Assembly: GCF_030272615.1 (NCBI RefSeq)
Contig: NC_081410.1
Span: 185,741,619 to 185,801,618, forward strand
Direction: 5' to 3'
Origin: Cryptomeria japonica
Lineage: Eukaryota > Streptophyta > Pinopsida > Cupressales > Cupressaceae
Length of the DNA: 60,000 bases
Part shown: piece by piece, positions 1 through 11,802 of the stretch
How the letters are laid out: each line of letters opens with the position of its first letter
How positions within the stretch are numbered: the stretch's first letter is position 1
Made by a program: the position numbers and the translations under genes
Notes under the pieces: generated by a model
Seen by the model: only the letters and a program-made list of their open reading frames with translations
Databases searched by the model: none
Told to the model about the DNA's origin: nothing

Positions 1-160
1 TAACTTTCTGAAAGATAATGTTGAAGCAAAAGAAGTAAGATTGGTTTATGTGAATACTAAAGAGCAGATTGTAGATATCTTTACTAAGCCTTTGCCTAAG
101 GAAACTTTTGAATATCTTAGAGAGTAGCTTGGGGTAATACCCCAACTAGTAGAGACTTAG
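1..160 (+). pseudogene. copia-1 RNase H C-terminus (3' end of pol)
   Basis: This is the tail of a copia polyprotein that enters from the left edge. Codons from base 2 read the end of the RNase H domain, including the motif VNTKEQIVDIFTKPLPKETF, then an in-frame TAG at 125-127 and a final TAG at 158-160. The same C-terminal motif is found in elements E (near 31700) and C (near 43820), which fixes the family. The early TAG shows the copy is probably dead, though it removes only the last dozen residues. The rest of the element lies outside the window, so completeness cannot be judged. Confidence 0.9.
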
Positions 161-511
161 ACAGTTGAAGATTGGCATCAAACTGGTAGAAACTAACAGT
201 GAAATATTTTTTCCCGCTTTGATGGAGGAGAGCTACTTCTCAAGGGGAGTAGTTGGTTGAATTAATTGGTTGTGTGTTCTGGTATTTTTAATTGCTTTGG
301 CATTTGATGTCAAAGGGGGAGAGATATCTATGGAAAGACTTTGTATTTGGGAGACATTATTCATTGGGGAATGTTATTTACTCTTTGTATTTTGGTTTGG
401 ATTTCTGGTATTGATCTCTTCTGGAGATTGTTGGTTTTTGGTTTTGGCATTCTATTTTGGCACTTAGATGTTTTTCCATCTAGTGTTTCCATCAATGCCA
501 AAGGGGGCTAT
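161..511 (+). other. copia-1 3' untranslated region with two polypurine tracts
   Basis: Non-coding stretch between the pol stop and the 3' LTR. It holds two purine tracts of the form CAAAGGGGGAGAG: one at about 311-325 and one at about 498-507. The second directly precedes the LTR and should prime plus-strand synthesis. The two are about 190 bp apart. Short open frames here are not coding. Confidence 0.75.
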
Positions 512-1648
512 TGTTGGTATTATGGATGTGTTGCATTAGTTTTGTCATTGATGTCAACACTTATCCTTCTAGAGATATACATTGTTGATTTGGCAGTATT
601 TTTATATTGGTTTACTATTGAATCAACACATTGTGTTCACCAGCAAGTTCAGTACTTATGCACAGTCACTGGTATATTGTTCACTGATAGGTTATATGGT
701 TCACCGACACTAATGATGACTTGTTATCATCTAGAGATCACTTGATTATGTTGAAGACATGATTTGGAAACTTGGTTTTGGTGTTTTGGTTATTGGTCTA
801 ATCAGGTTGACATATTTGCTATTACTGGCAGTTTGGTCTAGGTTATGGACCGACATGCGTTGTCTATTCTAGATCAGCACGACATGTTATATAGATGATT
901 TATTGATTGGATATTGTTGTAAATGTATTGAGCTGACATGATGCATCGCATCAAGACTTATTTGTAATTGATTTAATTGTACTATTTTTAGTGAGTCAAC
1001 GTACACATTTGGTGTTAGGTTTTGCATATATGTAAGATCTCATTTGTGAGATGATAGAAGAGATAGGGTATGTAAGGTTACGGTATGGTATGAGCAGAGA
1101 AGAAAAAGGTTATGGTATTGTAATATGGTATGTGCGAATATTGAACATCATATGAGTAGACCATAGAGAAGGTTCAAGGAAGGTTTGAAGGTGATTATTA
1201 GAGGTTAACCGGTACTGAATCCAGCATTGGAAATGCTATTTTGAGCAGTACATTATTCTAGGATTTAACCATCCTACTGTAGTCATTGCAACTCCCATTT
1301 GAGCAGTGTGCTCTAGGCGGTTGGCCTTTCTGCATGTGTAGATCCTATTTGTACACACATACTATCTGCAATAGTATCATTTGATTGTGGGTAAGGTTTC
1401 CCACAGTGTTTTTTCCCCTTACACATTTTCCACGTTAAAATCTCTATGTTATGTGTTGTGGATGTTGTTTCTCTTTCTATTTCATGCATTAAGTTTCATC
1501 GGTATTGATATTAACTATTAATCTGTTAACCAAAATTAAGTTTTGTTTACCGGTATTAAGTATCAAGTTTTGATTAAGTTATAATTGGGTTGAAATTCAT
1601 AGACAACTGATTCACCCCCCCTTCTCAGTTGCCTTTCGGTTCCTAACA
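512..1648 (+). repeat. copia-1 3' LTR
   Basis: The LTR starts with TGTTGGTATTATGG directly after a polypurine tract and ends TCCTAACA, so it has TG...CA ends with a near-perfect terminal inverted repeat. It ends with the same CCCCCCTTCTCAGTTGCC module as the solo LTR at 19871-20909 and the LTRs of element E, so all belong to one family. It contains the copia R-U5-like motif around 1385-1440 (GGTTTCCCACAG followed by TTTTCCACGT). The LTR is inserted in the 5' LTR of gypsy-1, whose remaining part resumes at 1649. The expected target duplication would begin CACCC at 1649-1653; its partner is off the left edge. Confidence 0.88.
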
Positions 1649-1806
1649 CACCCGCCCGAGCTCTGTAAAGCTTGAAGTGTAGGAGGTTTTTTCCTTGTAA
1701 ACCTCATTAATGTTGTCTTGTTTTCTATTCTTGTTGTTCTCTTCTTTTGTAAACAGAGGCATAATTTGTGAAGAGAAAACAAAGTAGTCAAAAATCGAGA
1801 CCAACA
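1649..1806 (+). repeat. gypsy-1 5' LTR, last about 158 bp
   Basis: This stretch matches about 49779-49936 base for base except for about 11 substitutions and ends in the same GAGACCAACA. The 5' part of the LTR was separated from it by the copia-1 insertion and lies off the window. Confidence 0.85.
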
Positions 1807-1811
1807 AGAAA

Positions 1812-1829
1812 TGGTGACTCTGTTGGGGA
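1812..1829 (+). promoter_or_regulatory. gypsy-1 primer-binding site
   Basis: TGGTGACTCTGTTGGGGA lies 5 bases after the LTR end. It is of the TGGCGACTC..TGGGGA type seen in plant gypsy elements. I do not assign the tRNA with confidence. Confidence 0.7.
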
Positions 1830-2144
1830 GAGTCATATAAGATAAGTCTTATAATGTAGATCAGTGTCTACATTGCATAAGTTTTTAAAATTAAGTATCA
1901 TGTGGTCTCTGTGAAAAGTTATTGACCCTGCATTTACCCAAGTCCCTGTAATTGTCTTGTTCCATCGCAACATTGTTCAAATATTTCTTTGAGAGTAACA
2001 TTTTCATTTTGTAGTATCCTATGAGTGAGATACTATGTTCAAAATGTTTTAAAATTCCCAAGCAATTGGGTGGCGACTCTAAAAGGAAGGAAAAACTAGT
2101 GCTCATTTAATATAATCACAAATCACTTCAAGGAAGTTTACATA
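1830..2144 (+). other. gypsy-1 leader
   Basis: Untranslated leader between the PBS and the presumed Gag ATG at 2145. A second PBS-like TGGCGACTCT lies near 2070, but it has no LTR end beside it. No gene is seen. Confidence 0.5.
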
Positions 2145-5141
2145 ATGCAGAGAGGAAGGAACACCAGGTCCTACATCTAGAATAATCCTCAAGAGAAGCT
2201 ACAAGAAGGATTACCTAAACTAGTCCGGAAAGGTTGGAGAGGAATAGTTATACATGAATCAGTTAATTCTTCATGGAGACAAAAAGGAAGCCATACGGGT
2301 AAGTCCTTTGGATGACCAGTTTATGCAAATTCTAATACATCATCTCATGAATCTGAACAAGACATTATGGGTTTTCATACAAGCCTGTTTGGTACTAATG
2401 AGGTTATTCAAACTTTCCATCAAATATTGTCTCATACTGGCACTTCTGGGAGAGATAGGAATAGCTCCAATTCCAGGGTAGATCCTTTTCCCCAAACTGT
2501 AGATAGAAATGTGAGCTTGATTGATATTGACCATGTCAATATATCAGATTTAGAGGAAACCTTTCCAGACCTGGATGAGGTTTCCCAATAAATTGAGGTT
2601 CTCAATAAAAGAGTCTATTAGTTAATTTCCTTAAGAAAATAAAAGGAAAAGGAGAAGGAAAATTAAACTAAGGCAAAACATATTGAGAGAGATAGGTTGT
2701 TGAGATAGACTGTAGATCTCGAGTTATTCACTCAAGAAGAGCCTAAAAGTAAGGAAGAGGGCCCTGTTATTAGAGAGAATTTTACTACCAAAATTAGTTC
2801 TGCACCCAAAATTGTTGTGCAAACTAGTAGGGAGGTTCAAACTGATCCACAACCTACCAAAATCAGTATTTACAAGGGAAAAAAGAAAGTTGTAGAGTCT
2901 GGATCTGGTTCCAAAATTACACATGTAGTATCAGGAAGTGGAAGGGTACCTCATGGAATGTCCTTGCATGAAGTTGAAGTAGAGAGAATGAGAAAAGAGA
3001 AGGAAAATCTATAGAGGGAGTTGGAGAAAGTTGAAATAGAAGCAACCAATGCTGAATTCAAAAGAAAAATCGAGTACCTAAAAGCCCCTCCTATAAATTT
3101 TCATTCAACAGATCAGAGTAACCCTATAGCTCAACATACCTCACTCTCTATAATGAAAACTCAACCAACTATGCACATGAAAAATATTCCATCTGTGAAC
3201 CAATATACCCCTGTTAACCAAAATAACCCTACCTTTTCTTTTAATGTTGCTCCAGTAAATCAAATACCTCTTGGACTACCCCACAACTAGAGTAACCAAG
3301 TTCCTTGAGTTGGTGGTCCAAGTTCAAGAATCAATATTGGGAATAATTTTTTTGGTAACCATTTCCAGAGAAGACCCATCAGTGTTGAGTTGTGTAGACA
3401 ACTTTTCTTTGATGGGATCTTAGGCTATCCAAACCATGTCCCTATTGAAATGAGGGATAAACTTCATAATTTCGCTGGAAATAATGCCATAAGTGTAGAG
3501 GAGCATCTGAAGTCTTTTGGTGATATGATTAATGATTATGAGATTGCAAATGAGGATGTGATCATGAAACTATTTGTGCAATCTCTAGTTGAAGATGTCA
3601 GGGATTGGTACAGAGGGTTACCTGTGGATAGCATCAGTTCTTGGGAAGAGTTCAAGAATTATTTTCAAGAGCAGTATGGGGATAAGACAAATGTGAGCTT
3701 CATGCTTAATGAGTTTAATAATATCAAAAAATCTAATAATGAGGTCATCACAGACTTTAATACAAGGTTCCAGAAGGCAATGCACAAATTATTTCAAGTG
3801 ATGAGGTTAGTTGAAAATGTATGTCTAACCACCTATTATAATGCCTTTGACCCAAAGATGGCCTATATCCTCAGGGATAAAAACCCACATAGTCTAAGGG
3901 GTGCTTTTAGAATTGCAATAAATGTGGAAAGTAATAGGAAAGCATCAGGTAAAGTAGGAAGAAGAACTGATGGCAGACTGTGGCAAGAGAAAAAGCTACA
4001 ACCAAATAAGGCCTCTAGAGAAGAGGATAAGATTGAGAAATTGATGACTACTGTGAAAGACCTTACTGCAAAGGTGAGTAAGAATGATAAACCTCATTAC
4101 AATTGGCAAGATAGGCCTACCAAGTTACATGATATGCCATATAATACTACCTGGAAATATGGCAAACTTGTGTAGGACAAGCCAAGAAGTACACAAAATC
4201 AGGATACTCCCAAGCCTTTAAAAAGTGGAAATGTGCATAATGTGGAGAATACTCCTTGGTGTACAACATGTGATGGACCACATTCCCCTTACCAGTGTGT
4301 TGTGGCTCAGGCTTTAAATGAATCAATGAGGAGTGAGGGTGAATTGAGGTATCAGAATGAAGATAAGCCCGCAATAAATATGTTTGAAACCACTATTGAC
4401 AGTGACTATGAGTCTTCAAAGGATGAAGCAGATGAGTATGATGCACTAAGAATCAATGCAAATTGCCATGGGCAATTAATGATTGATTGGTATCCTACTC
4501 TAAATGTGGTGATAATTGAAGATGAAGAAGTTCATCTTAGAAGGCATGGTGAGGAAGAAGTGAAGAACCTCACCAAAGCTACAATAGCTAAGGCCAAACA
4601 CAACTATAACTTGAGAATTAGCAAGAATGATGAGAATTAGGGTAAGCCTAGTTCCATGTTTATTAAAGAAATTTCTTATAAAAAGGAGGCTGATGGTAAA
4701 ACTCATGCCATAGATGGTCATACTAAAAAGGATTAGTCTAACACTTCAAGGAAACCTGAGAAAGTTAGTGCAACTGGTAATTTATTAGAGACCACTGCTG
4801 ATAAGAAGACAAGTCACCAAAAAGCAGATAAGGTTAAAGCCCATTCTGAGTCTAATATTAATTCTGTAGTTGATATGACTCAAGCTTTAACCCAGATGAA
4901 AGTTACAGTACCACCGATAGAGATGTTAAAAATAAAAGAACACAGAGAAGCTGCATTTTCTTTGATTTCTAGTATATCAGATACAAATGCATCTTCACCA
5001 AAAGGTACTGAAAAGGAGAGAAAGGATCAAGAACCAAAAATCCCACAAATTTATGTGGGAACCACAATTACTCAGAAACCTTCCCAAGTTGATCCTTTTT
5101 ATGTGACATTATTAGTCAACAATAGACTAATAAAAAAATAA
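2145..5141 (+). pseudogene. gag: gypsy-1 gag
   Basis: One reading frame runs from an ATG at 2145 to about 5141 and is broken by roughly ten stops (for example TAG at about 2178, 3012, 4173 and 4638) but by no obvious indel until the end. About residues 290-350 are charged and coiled-coil-like. A retrotransposon Gag domain lies at about 3380-3950 with the signature DVRDWYRGLP and FKNYFQEQYG. A nucleocapsid-type knuckle CTTCDGPHSPYQC (CX2CX3HX4C, one residue shorter than the usual CX2CX4HX4C) is at about 4258-4296. The product would form virus-like particles and bind element RNA. A one-base shift in the A-rich run at about 5131-5147 separates Gag from protease, either decay or a former frameshift site. 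Non-functional as it stands. Confidence 0.85.
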
Positions 5142-5277
5142 AAAAATGTATGATAGATTTTGGGGCTGCTTCAAACATGATGCCATATGGGGTCATGAAG
5201 GAGCTAGGATTTTTAATAAGTACCTTGTATGGGAAGTGCTATGCTATGGATAACAGAGAAGTACCTGTTGTGGGTAC
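5142..5277 (+). pseudogene. gypsy-1 protease, N-terminal half
   Basis: From about 5147 the frame reads CMIDFGAASNMMPYGVMKEL, the active-site loop of a retropepsin-like aspartic protease. Plant gypsy proteases often show D-x-G-A here. The domain is cut at 5277 by element B and resumes at 18296 after the GGTAC target duplication. Confidence 0.82.
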
Positions 5278-6858
5278 TGTAGCATAGGAAATAGGAGATC
5301 ATCACAAGACAAGATAAACATAATAGCTCAATCGCAAATGCATTCATTGCAATGATCTAATCCTAAACACATTCAATAGAGACATGAAATAAAAACATTC
5401 ACAAGCAAAGACATATGCAAACCAATAGTAGATTTGAATGCTCCTTCATGTGGCTCCATTGTTCTTCTTTCCTCTTCAAATGGTTTGGTTGTGGATCTCA
5501 CCTACAAATGCACATACATGATTGAAAGCAAGATTGACATTGATTATTGATCAAGAGTAGTAGAAGCGTAAATTCGATAGTCTGATTACAAATTATTAAT
5601 TAAGGGTTACTCTCATTATTAGCCAAGATTGAAGAAATTCATCCAATTTATAGAAGAATTGGAGAGATGACAAGATTAGCATGATAGTGATTCAAATGGA
5701 AATTCAAATCAAGAATAGAAAAATTATGACATGTCTATGACAAATTGCTATGCAAGGGTTTACGACAATTTATGACAAATTCTATGTCAAGAATTTATGA
5801 CAATCTATGACAAATTTCTATGTCAAGAATTGATTGATTGTCAATTATGACAAATTTCTATGTCATTTCCATGAATTTAGGAGAGAAATAGGAGGAGATT
5901 GAAATTAGGAATTAGAAAATTAAGAAATTAGAAAATGAGGAAATTAGGAATTAAGAAATTGATGTAAATTAGAAATTAGGTAAATTAATTAATAATTTAT
6001 CATTTATTAATTAATTCACAAGGAGGAATAATTAGCCAATTAAATGAACATTTAATTGCAATGAGAAGACTTAGAATAAATAAACAATTTATTAATCCTA
6101 AAGGAAGAAATGACACACACAAGGTTAAATGATTAAATCACGAAACCCTAGAAGATGAATTAGGTCTTGATGAAAGATAATTGACTCAATTCGATTTGAT
6201 TTTGGATTGATAAATGACCAATGTGATAAATGATTTGATTGAGAAAAAGGTGCCAATTGACGAGGAACAATGACTAATTGATCCAAATTGACATAATTGA
6301 GACAGACAACAATCGATGACAAATCGATCACCAAATGACAAGATTGACAAGAGGACAAGAATCGATGACAAAATAGATTGCAAAACGACAATATTGAAAA
6401 TGACCATGATCAGTGACAAATTGATCGTGAAATGACAAGATCGAACATGACAACGATTGATGACAAATCGATCGTTAAGAGGACAAGATTGAAGGATTGA
6501 TGATAAATCGACAAGATTGATAAGAGGACAATGATCGATGACAAATCGATCGCAAGATTGATAGGAGGACAAAACCCTAATTAGGGTTGACGATGTCCAA
6601 AATGATGACAAATAAGCATGCACATTGATGCAATAGGATAAGATCGATTAAAATCATGACTGGATAGTGTTGTCGACAAGACCAAATTTGAGAGCGAGAT
6701 AAATGAAGAATGTAGAAGAATGACTCGATGTTTGCAAATGATAAAAACCAAGTACGAATCATAGGGGAAATGTTAATGCGACGCACAACCTAAAATGAGG
6801 CAATGCGCAAATGTTAAAGTATGATCCCGCAAGTGTTGACCATTTTTAGGTGTCTGCA
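5278..6858 (-). repeat. element B 3' LTR (left)
   Basis: Read on the plus strand it begins TGTAGCATAGG and ends TAGGTGTCTGCA; the other copy ends CTACA, so the intact termini are TGTAG and CTACA. It contains repeats built on TATGACAAATTTCTATGTCA (about 5725-5870), an AT-rich tract (about 5885-6010) and a run of ATCGATGACAAATCGATCG-like units (about 6285-6565). Confidence 0.92.
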
Positions 6859-6873
6859 TTTTGCCCCTCTTTG
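6859..6873 (-). promoter_or_regulatory. element B polypurine tract
   Basis: The minus strand reads CAAAGAGGGGCAAAA directly before the 3' LTR, the expected plus-strand primer. The similar tract of element F lies at 51496-51510. Confidence 0.8.
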
Positions 6874-7375
6874 AGACAATGCAATTTTAAGCGTTGTTTT
6901 AAAGAACAGTAATAAAAATGCCCCAGACAATAATAATGACATATGCATGCCCCCTCGAGGAATTGGCTGGAAATGTCGAGAAAAGAGGCCAATTGATCGA
7001 TAAAAATGATAGGATCGAACAGATGGACAATCGGATACCGAATGCATGAAGGACAAGCAATTGAAGATGCAAAAGACTGTGACCAACATAAGATGGAGAG
7101 GGTGCACGTCCATCAATGCACTGACAAAGATCTATAAATGAGGCCAAGAGAAGGAAAAATTGCTCATTTGCACTAGCCAAGGAGGAGAACTTGTTGCTCT
7201 GGACAAGAACACTTGCAGAGAGATGGTGAACATTCCAATGGCGGATCACCTCGGGGAACGCGTACGCACATTCAGATGACCGGATGATGCAGGAGCAGCG
7301 GTATGGATCTCAAATACCCATGTTTTCAATTTCATGAATTTTGATTGCTTGCAGGACATTGTGAGGCCCACAGGG
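6874..7375. other. element B interior, no gene seen
   Basis: Region between the polypurine tract and the CACAGGCGCA repeat cluster. Open frames here are short, are hydrophobic or low in complexity, and resemble no family I know. Confidence 0.4.
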
Positions 7376-7513
7376 GATGCAGAAACTGACTCCTGCGCTT
7401 GTGTAGGGCAAATCCTGCACTTGTGTAGGGTCTTCTGTGCTTGTGTAGGGAGACACAAGCACAAGTTACCTGACACAGGCGCAGGTTCCTGGACACAGGC
7501 GCAAGTGTGCATT
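7376..7513. repeat. short-unit repeat cluster of GCGCTTGTGTAGGG / ACACAGGCGCAG
   Basis: Three units of the type TGCGCTTGTGTAGGG (about 7395-7450) are followed by units of the reverse type ACACAAGCACAAG and ACACAGGCGCAGG (about 7453-7510). The cluster is therefore partly self-complementary. A second cluster of ACACAGGCGCAG units lies near the other end of B (16466-16595). Confidence 0.75.
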
Positions 7514-7744
7514 GGAAACCCTAATTTTGGTCAAAACGGCATGCAAATGCTCTGGAAAGGGGGGACAAGGATAGGATAGGTCAAATGAGATGAAAAACAC
7601 CCTTATTAGACATGAAAACAAGGAAATGCAACCCGTAGGAGCAAACCCTAAAACTGACAAAATTTGCCCCAATTGTGATGCAGAGTCGATAGTATCCGTT
7701 GATCACACAGGAGAACCGACCGGATTGCTTCATGCTATGACATA

Positions 7745-9411
7745 GACTCAGGAGCACAAAGAGAGATACCTTAGCAGGACTTGGGATATACTATGTCACA
7801 TTCATGCCTGAGATTAGGGAAAACATAGGACTACTTACCGCATTGGCAGAGCGATGGCATTTAGAGACCTCCTCATTCCATCTGGTGATCAGAGAGGTGA
7901 CGGTGACACTGGAGGATGTATGGCGTATCCTCCACATTCTGATTCATGGAGAGATGATAGAGTATGACCCAGTGATAGGGAGAGATGCGCTGTGCAGATT
8001 GTTTGAGTGCGACGCAGATGATCTGGATATTGTCAAGAGAGAGATTGGTTGGGAGATGATGGCATCAGAGTATGATCGACGATACGTGGTGATAGCCATG
8101 GTGATAGCATGTCTTCTGGCAGGAGATAGATGAGGACATTGATTCCCTATTGGATGGGGAAGAGTGCTAGAGCGGATGGCAACAGAGGGGACAGTGTACG
8201 CATGGGGACCATGTGTACTGGCTATGCTCTATTTTCAGCTGCATCAGATAGCATATCAGGGAGTTCAGACGTTGAGCTGTGGAGTCACATTGCTACAGGT
8301 ATGGGCATTTGAGCACATAGCCATATGTCGATCGATTATAGATAGACAGGTAGTACCACATCGACCATATGTGTACTGCTATGGGGGAGCACTGAAACAG
8401 GGTCCTTTTGGATATATATTATATTGGTGACATGAGCTAGACAGACTGAGAGAGTTCACATGGAGACCATATCATGATTGTCCGGGATGGTCAGATGATA
8501 GTGATGAGCTACCATATTGTAGACAAGAGAGGTACCTGATTGGGCGACCAGTGAATCACTAGAGAGTAATTGAGTTGTACCTACCAGAGAGAGTCAGACG
8601 ACAGTTTGGAGAGAGGCAAGATGTACCGAGGAGGACTGCACACTTTGCCCGATCTCACAAAGAGACGAGTCAATGGGGGAGTATGATTCAGCCACACACA
8701 GCATATGCAGACTTCTCACAGCTGCAATAGAGACAGTGGGATTGGAGATCAGATGTGGCAAATGTCGGGATGACAGATGAGTATGAGAGATGGTTTGCAC
8801 GATGACAGCCAGTGCCATTGACAAATCCGGATATTCCAGTACCAAGGTGACAGGAGGACTTCCCACTCACAGGAGAGGAGGAGGGAGATGATGAGAACAA
8901 GGAGGATGAGGGTGGTGATGAGGATGATGGAGGGGACAAAGATAAGGATGGGGATGATGAGGACAGAGATGAGGATGGGGAGCAGGAGGCATTACAGGAC
9001 ATACCCATAGAGCCAGGGACAACTAGGACAAAGGAGATGGAGATATTCAGGGCTACCATAGCGAGTCAGCAGGATCACATTAAGACTTTAGAGAGAGAGA
9101 ATGATCAGTTCAGAGCAGAGATAGCTAGACTCACAGCGGCTCGAGATGCAGCGATTGCTCAGGCACAGCGAGAGGAACAGAGGGTCACTAAGTATATTGG
9201 GTCGATTCAGGATGCTAGTGTACAGGAGCTAGGACAAATGCTGGTAGAGACTGGAGAGGAGATACACCATTGGAGGACACTATATGAGAGTGCAGTTCCA
9301 CCAAAGCAGAGATCACCTTCATATCGGGCAAGATCGAGGACAGAGAGAAGGGTACGCTCTCGGAGGTCATTGAGCAGCATGGGGGTGAGTGGACCGATGA
9401 GACCACCATAG
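7745..9411 (+). pseudogene. plant mobile domain (PMD) gene remnant with C-terminal coiled coil, antisense in element B
   Basis: One plus-strand frame (ORF pieces at 7804-8133, 8164-8430 and 9037-9411) reads a PMD-family protein (the MAIN/MAIL1-like domain, Pfam PF10536). Hallmarks are GLLTALAERWHLETSSFHL followed by VTLEDVWRIL and GEMIEYD near the start, then GWGRVLERMATEGTVYAWG and VWAFEHIAICR. An acidic D/E/G-rich linker (about 8865-9000) leads to a heptad-like coiled coil (about 9037-9230) and an R/S-rich tail. PMD proteins of plants include silencing factors and many transposon-borne copies. At least seven in-frame stops (TGA near 8131, 8140 and 8428, then TAG and TGA) make this copy non-functional. 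It runs opposite to its host element and sits between that element's sense ORF and 3' LTR, like other antisense cargo ORFs in plant retroelements. The true start is unknown. Confidence 0.82.
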
Positions 9412-10604
9412 CCAGGACCAGGAGGGACATCATCTGCAAGACCTTGCAAGGATGAGGAGGACAGAGGGAGCACCCAGTGACAGAGGCACGTGCTCCTTAG
9501 ATAGACAGTAGACATTATGTAGTTTGACATTTTGTAGTCAGCCTGTAGGCCATACTTAGGACAGACAATCCGATTTTGTACTCCGATATTATTGTGATAT
9601 ATGATATGCATCGATATGATGGGATGCAATATGTTATGACTTATAGTTATTTTCCATGTATGGATGACTTATGCACTATTTATTGGGGAACATGTATGGA
9701 TGCATTTTTATGTGTTTTTGATACATTGATAATATGAAATGGATAAAAGACTTGAAATGATGCTTAATGTAATGAAAATGTACTAACCAATGAATGCAGG
9801 ATGCAGCATGTATGTTTGGGGAAATCGGAGCACTAGACCGAATTGACTATCCGAACTGATAGAAGAAATGTTAGGAAGAAGAAAATGAGACAGAGGATAA
9901 TTAGAGATGAAGAAAAACTTGCTTTCAGTAATGCACTTTGTAGGTGACAACCTTTATTTTTATATAGCAAAATGGATGCGTAGCATCATGGCATTGAAGG
10001 CCAGAGCTGAAATGCAACCCTTTGTGCAAAAGACAGACACATCACAGACAAACAACAATCACAATAAAAAAGAAAAGGACCATGATCCATCCCGGTCACT
10101 CTAAATCACTCAGTGATATCATCGAGCAACATAGGAACATGACCGAACCCAAAGATAAATCAATAAAAAGATAAGATTCACAAATTCCAACAATTCAAAC
10201 AAAACATCTTGATCTTCATTGTCAAAAGTTGAAAGCGTTGATAGGACAATCATGCTATCTGGTTTCAAGACATGCAGTACCCCGTCTAAGACAGGACACA
10301 GTCTGGTTTCAAGTATACCACACCTTGCATAAGACCCATGATATTAGTGACAAGGACAAGTGATATTGATGGTTGATTGATATGACAATTTGGATCAGGT
10401 TGAATGTTTGGTTTGAGTGAAAAAGTTCATCTGTTTAAGCATGATTTCATTAAAGTGCAGCATTGTGATTGCGTGTCATTGGATGTATACTCGGTGATCT
10501 GTCTATGCACAAAAGAGATCATGTATTGCAAAATGTGAAATGCCAAAGGAATTGGTTTTGGATTTTGATGTTTTGAAATTTTTACAATGTTTTTTGTTCA
10601 TTTT
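9412..10604. other. element B interior, no gene seen
   Basis: About 1.2 kb downstream of the PMD remnant. AT-rich, short ORFs only. It could hold the old 3' UTR of the PMD gene, but I see no diagnostic signal. Confidence 0.4.
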
Positions 10605-10840
10605 TTTTTCAGGACTTTATTTGATTTTTTTTGTATTATTTCAGGACGTTATTCAATTTTTATGATCTTTTTTTCAGGACATTTTTAAATGTTTTTTGAA
10701 GATTTTTTCAGGACATTATTTGATTTTTATGAACTTTTTCAGAACATTTTTCAATTTTTTATGATCTTTTTTCAGGACATTTTTAAATTTTTATGAAGAT
10801 TTTTTTTTCAAAACATTATTTGATTTTTATGATTTTGCCC
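10605..10840. repeat. tandem repeat, unit about 33 bp (TTCAGGACATT...TTTTTATGA)
   Basis: CAGGAC or close variants recur at about 10611, 10642, 10675, 10709, 10740, 10773 and 10807. Each is followed by an AT-rich segment with ATTTTTATGA, giving about seven imperfect units. Confidence 0.8.
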
Positions 10841-11547
10841 CCAGTGTCTAGCAAGGCAACGAATATGACAAGGGAATAAATAGGCTTGCTGAAATGTTGG
10901 TGGATAGAGGGAAGACAAAGGCCTTTTATCATGGAGACAATGCAGATGCAATTTTCAAGGGCTATGGCATGATGGGACAAGAGACTGGATATGACCATGT
11001 AAAGCAGGAACATGGCATGAGGGACATGTCAAGAGGTTTTTGAAACTATGTTTAAATTTTGCATCTTTATGTCAGATCAAGATCAAGGAATGAAAAAGAA
11101 TGTATGGATAGTGATAAGATATGGATAGGATAAGCAAGACCAAGAATGGATAAGGGACATGGACTAAAGGTTGAGATTGGCTAAGGGATAGTGGCAGAAA
11201 GTTGCAATAAGCTAGGGAATATGGATGAAAGGTTATAATAAGCAAATGGATAAATGACCAAAAGCTATGATAGACTGAAAGCTGCAAACAAGATGCACGA
11301 TGCTCATGACGATCCTCAACCTTGTCAAGATCAAAAGTGGAAAGGGAAACGAGACATGAGGGACAATAGGATATGAAGGGTAATGACAGGGGTTCGCTAG
11401 GATAGTGAAGGGCAATAAGATATGAAGGAGGAAACCTGCCCCCAAGTACGGTATGCAAGAAGTTCATAGATTACGCATGACGCCCGTTTGCTAGGTTTTC
11501 ATCATGGTACTTTCCCAAGGCGCCTGTTTGTCAGGTTTTCACCAGTG
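10841..11547. other. element B interior, no gene seen
   Basis: Purine-rich on the plus strand with many GGATAAG and GGACATG motifs. Minus-strand ORFs here (for example 11072-11467) are pyrimidine-biased translations with no recognisable domain. Confidence 0.4.
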
Positions 11548-11640
11548 GACGAATTATTTTTCTTTACTTTTTTTTTTTCTTTTCTTTTTCTTTTTTTTTT
11601 TTTCTTGTTTTTTTTTTTTTTTTTTTGTATTTTGACTTTT
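11548..11640. repeat. poly-T / poly-pyrimidine tract
   Basis: Nearly pure T with a few C, about 80 bp long. On the sense (minus) strand of element B it is an A/G tract about 160 bp beyond the stop of the long ORF. Confidence 0.9.
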
Positions 11641-11802
11641 TTGATAGAAGATGGACACATGATAGGGGATGGAAGAAGGACTCAAGCGTCTTTTTTGTTT
11701 AGATAGTAGCCTTGAAATAAATGGACCATGACCTTTAAAAGTATGCTCAAAGACGTTGGTAGGATAAGGACATGGAAAATAAGATGAAACTAAGGAAAGG
11801 AT

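Noticed and set aside
341-745. 134-codon plus-strand ORF at the left edge
   Set aside because: It spans the polypurine tract and the LTR start and has no domain; it is a chance frame.
2070-2085. Second PBS-like TGGCGACTCT in the gypsy-1 leader
   Set aside because: No LTR end precedes it and the match ends after ten bases; the site at 1812 fits better.
6125-6786. Minus-strand ORFs in the B LTRs (also 17557-18218)
   Set aside because: They are translations of tandem sub-repeats in the LTR, not preserved proteins, although they recur in both LTRs.
6859-6880. First read of B as plus-oriented, with TTTTGCCCCTCTTT as an odd primer-binding site
   Set aside because: The reverse complement is a normal polypurine tract, and a TGG-starting PBS is found next to the right LTR on the minus strand, so B is minus-oriented.
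7376-7513. CRISPR-like array from short repeats
   Set aside because: Units are irregular, in both orientations and in a plant retroelement; there are no spacers of constant size and no cas genes.
11072-11467. 131-codon minus-strand ORF
   Set aside because: Pyrimidine-biased sequence gives a Leu/Ser/Pro-rich translation; no family and no context.
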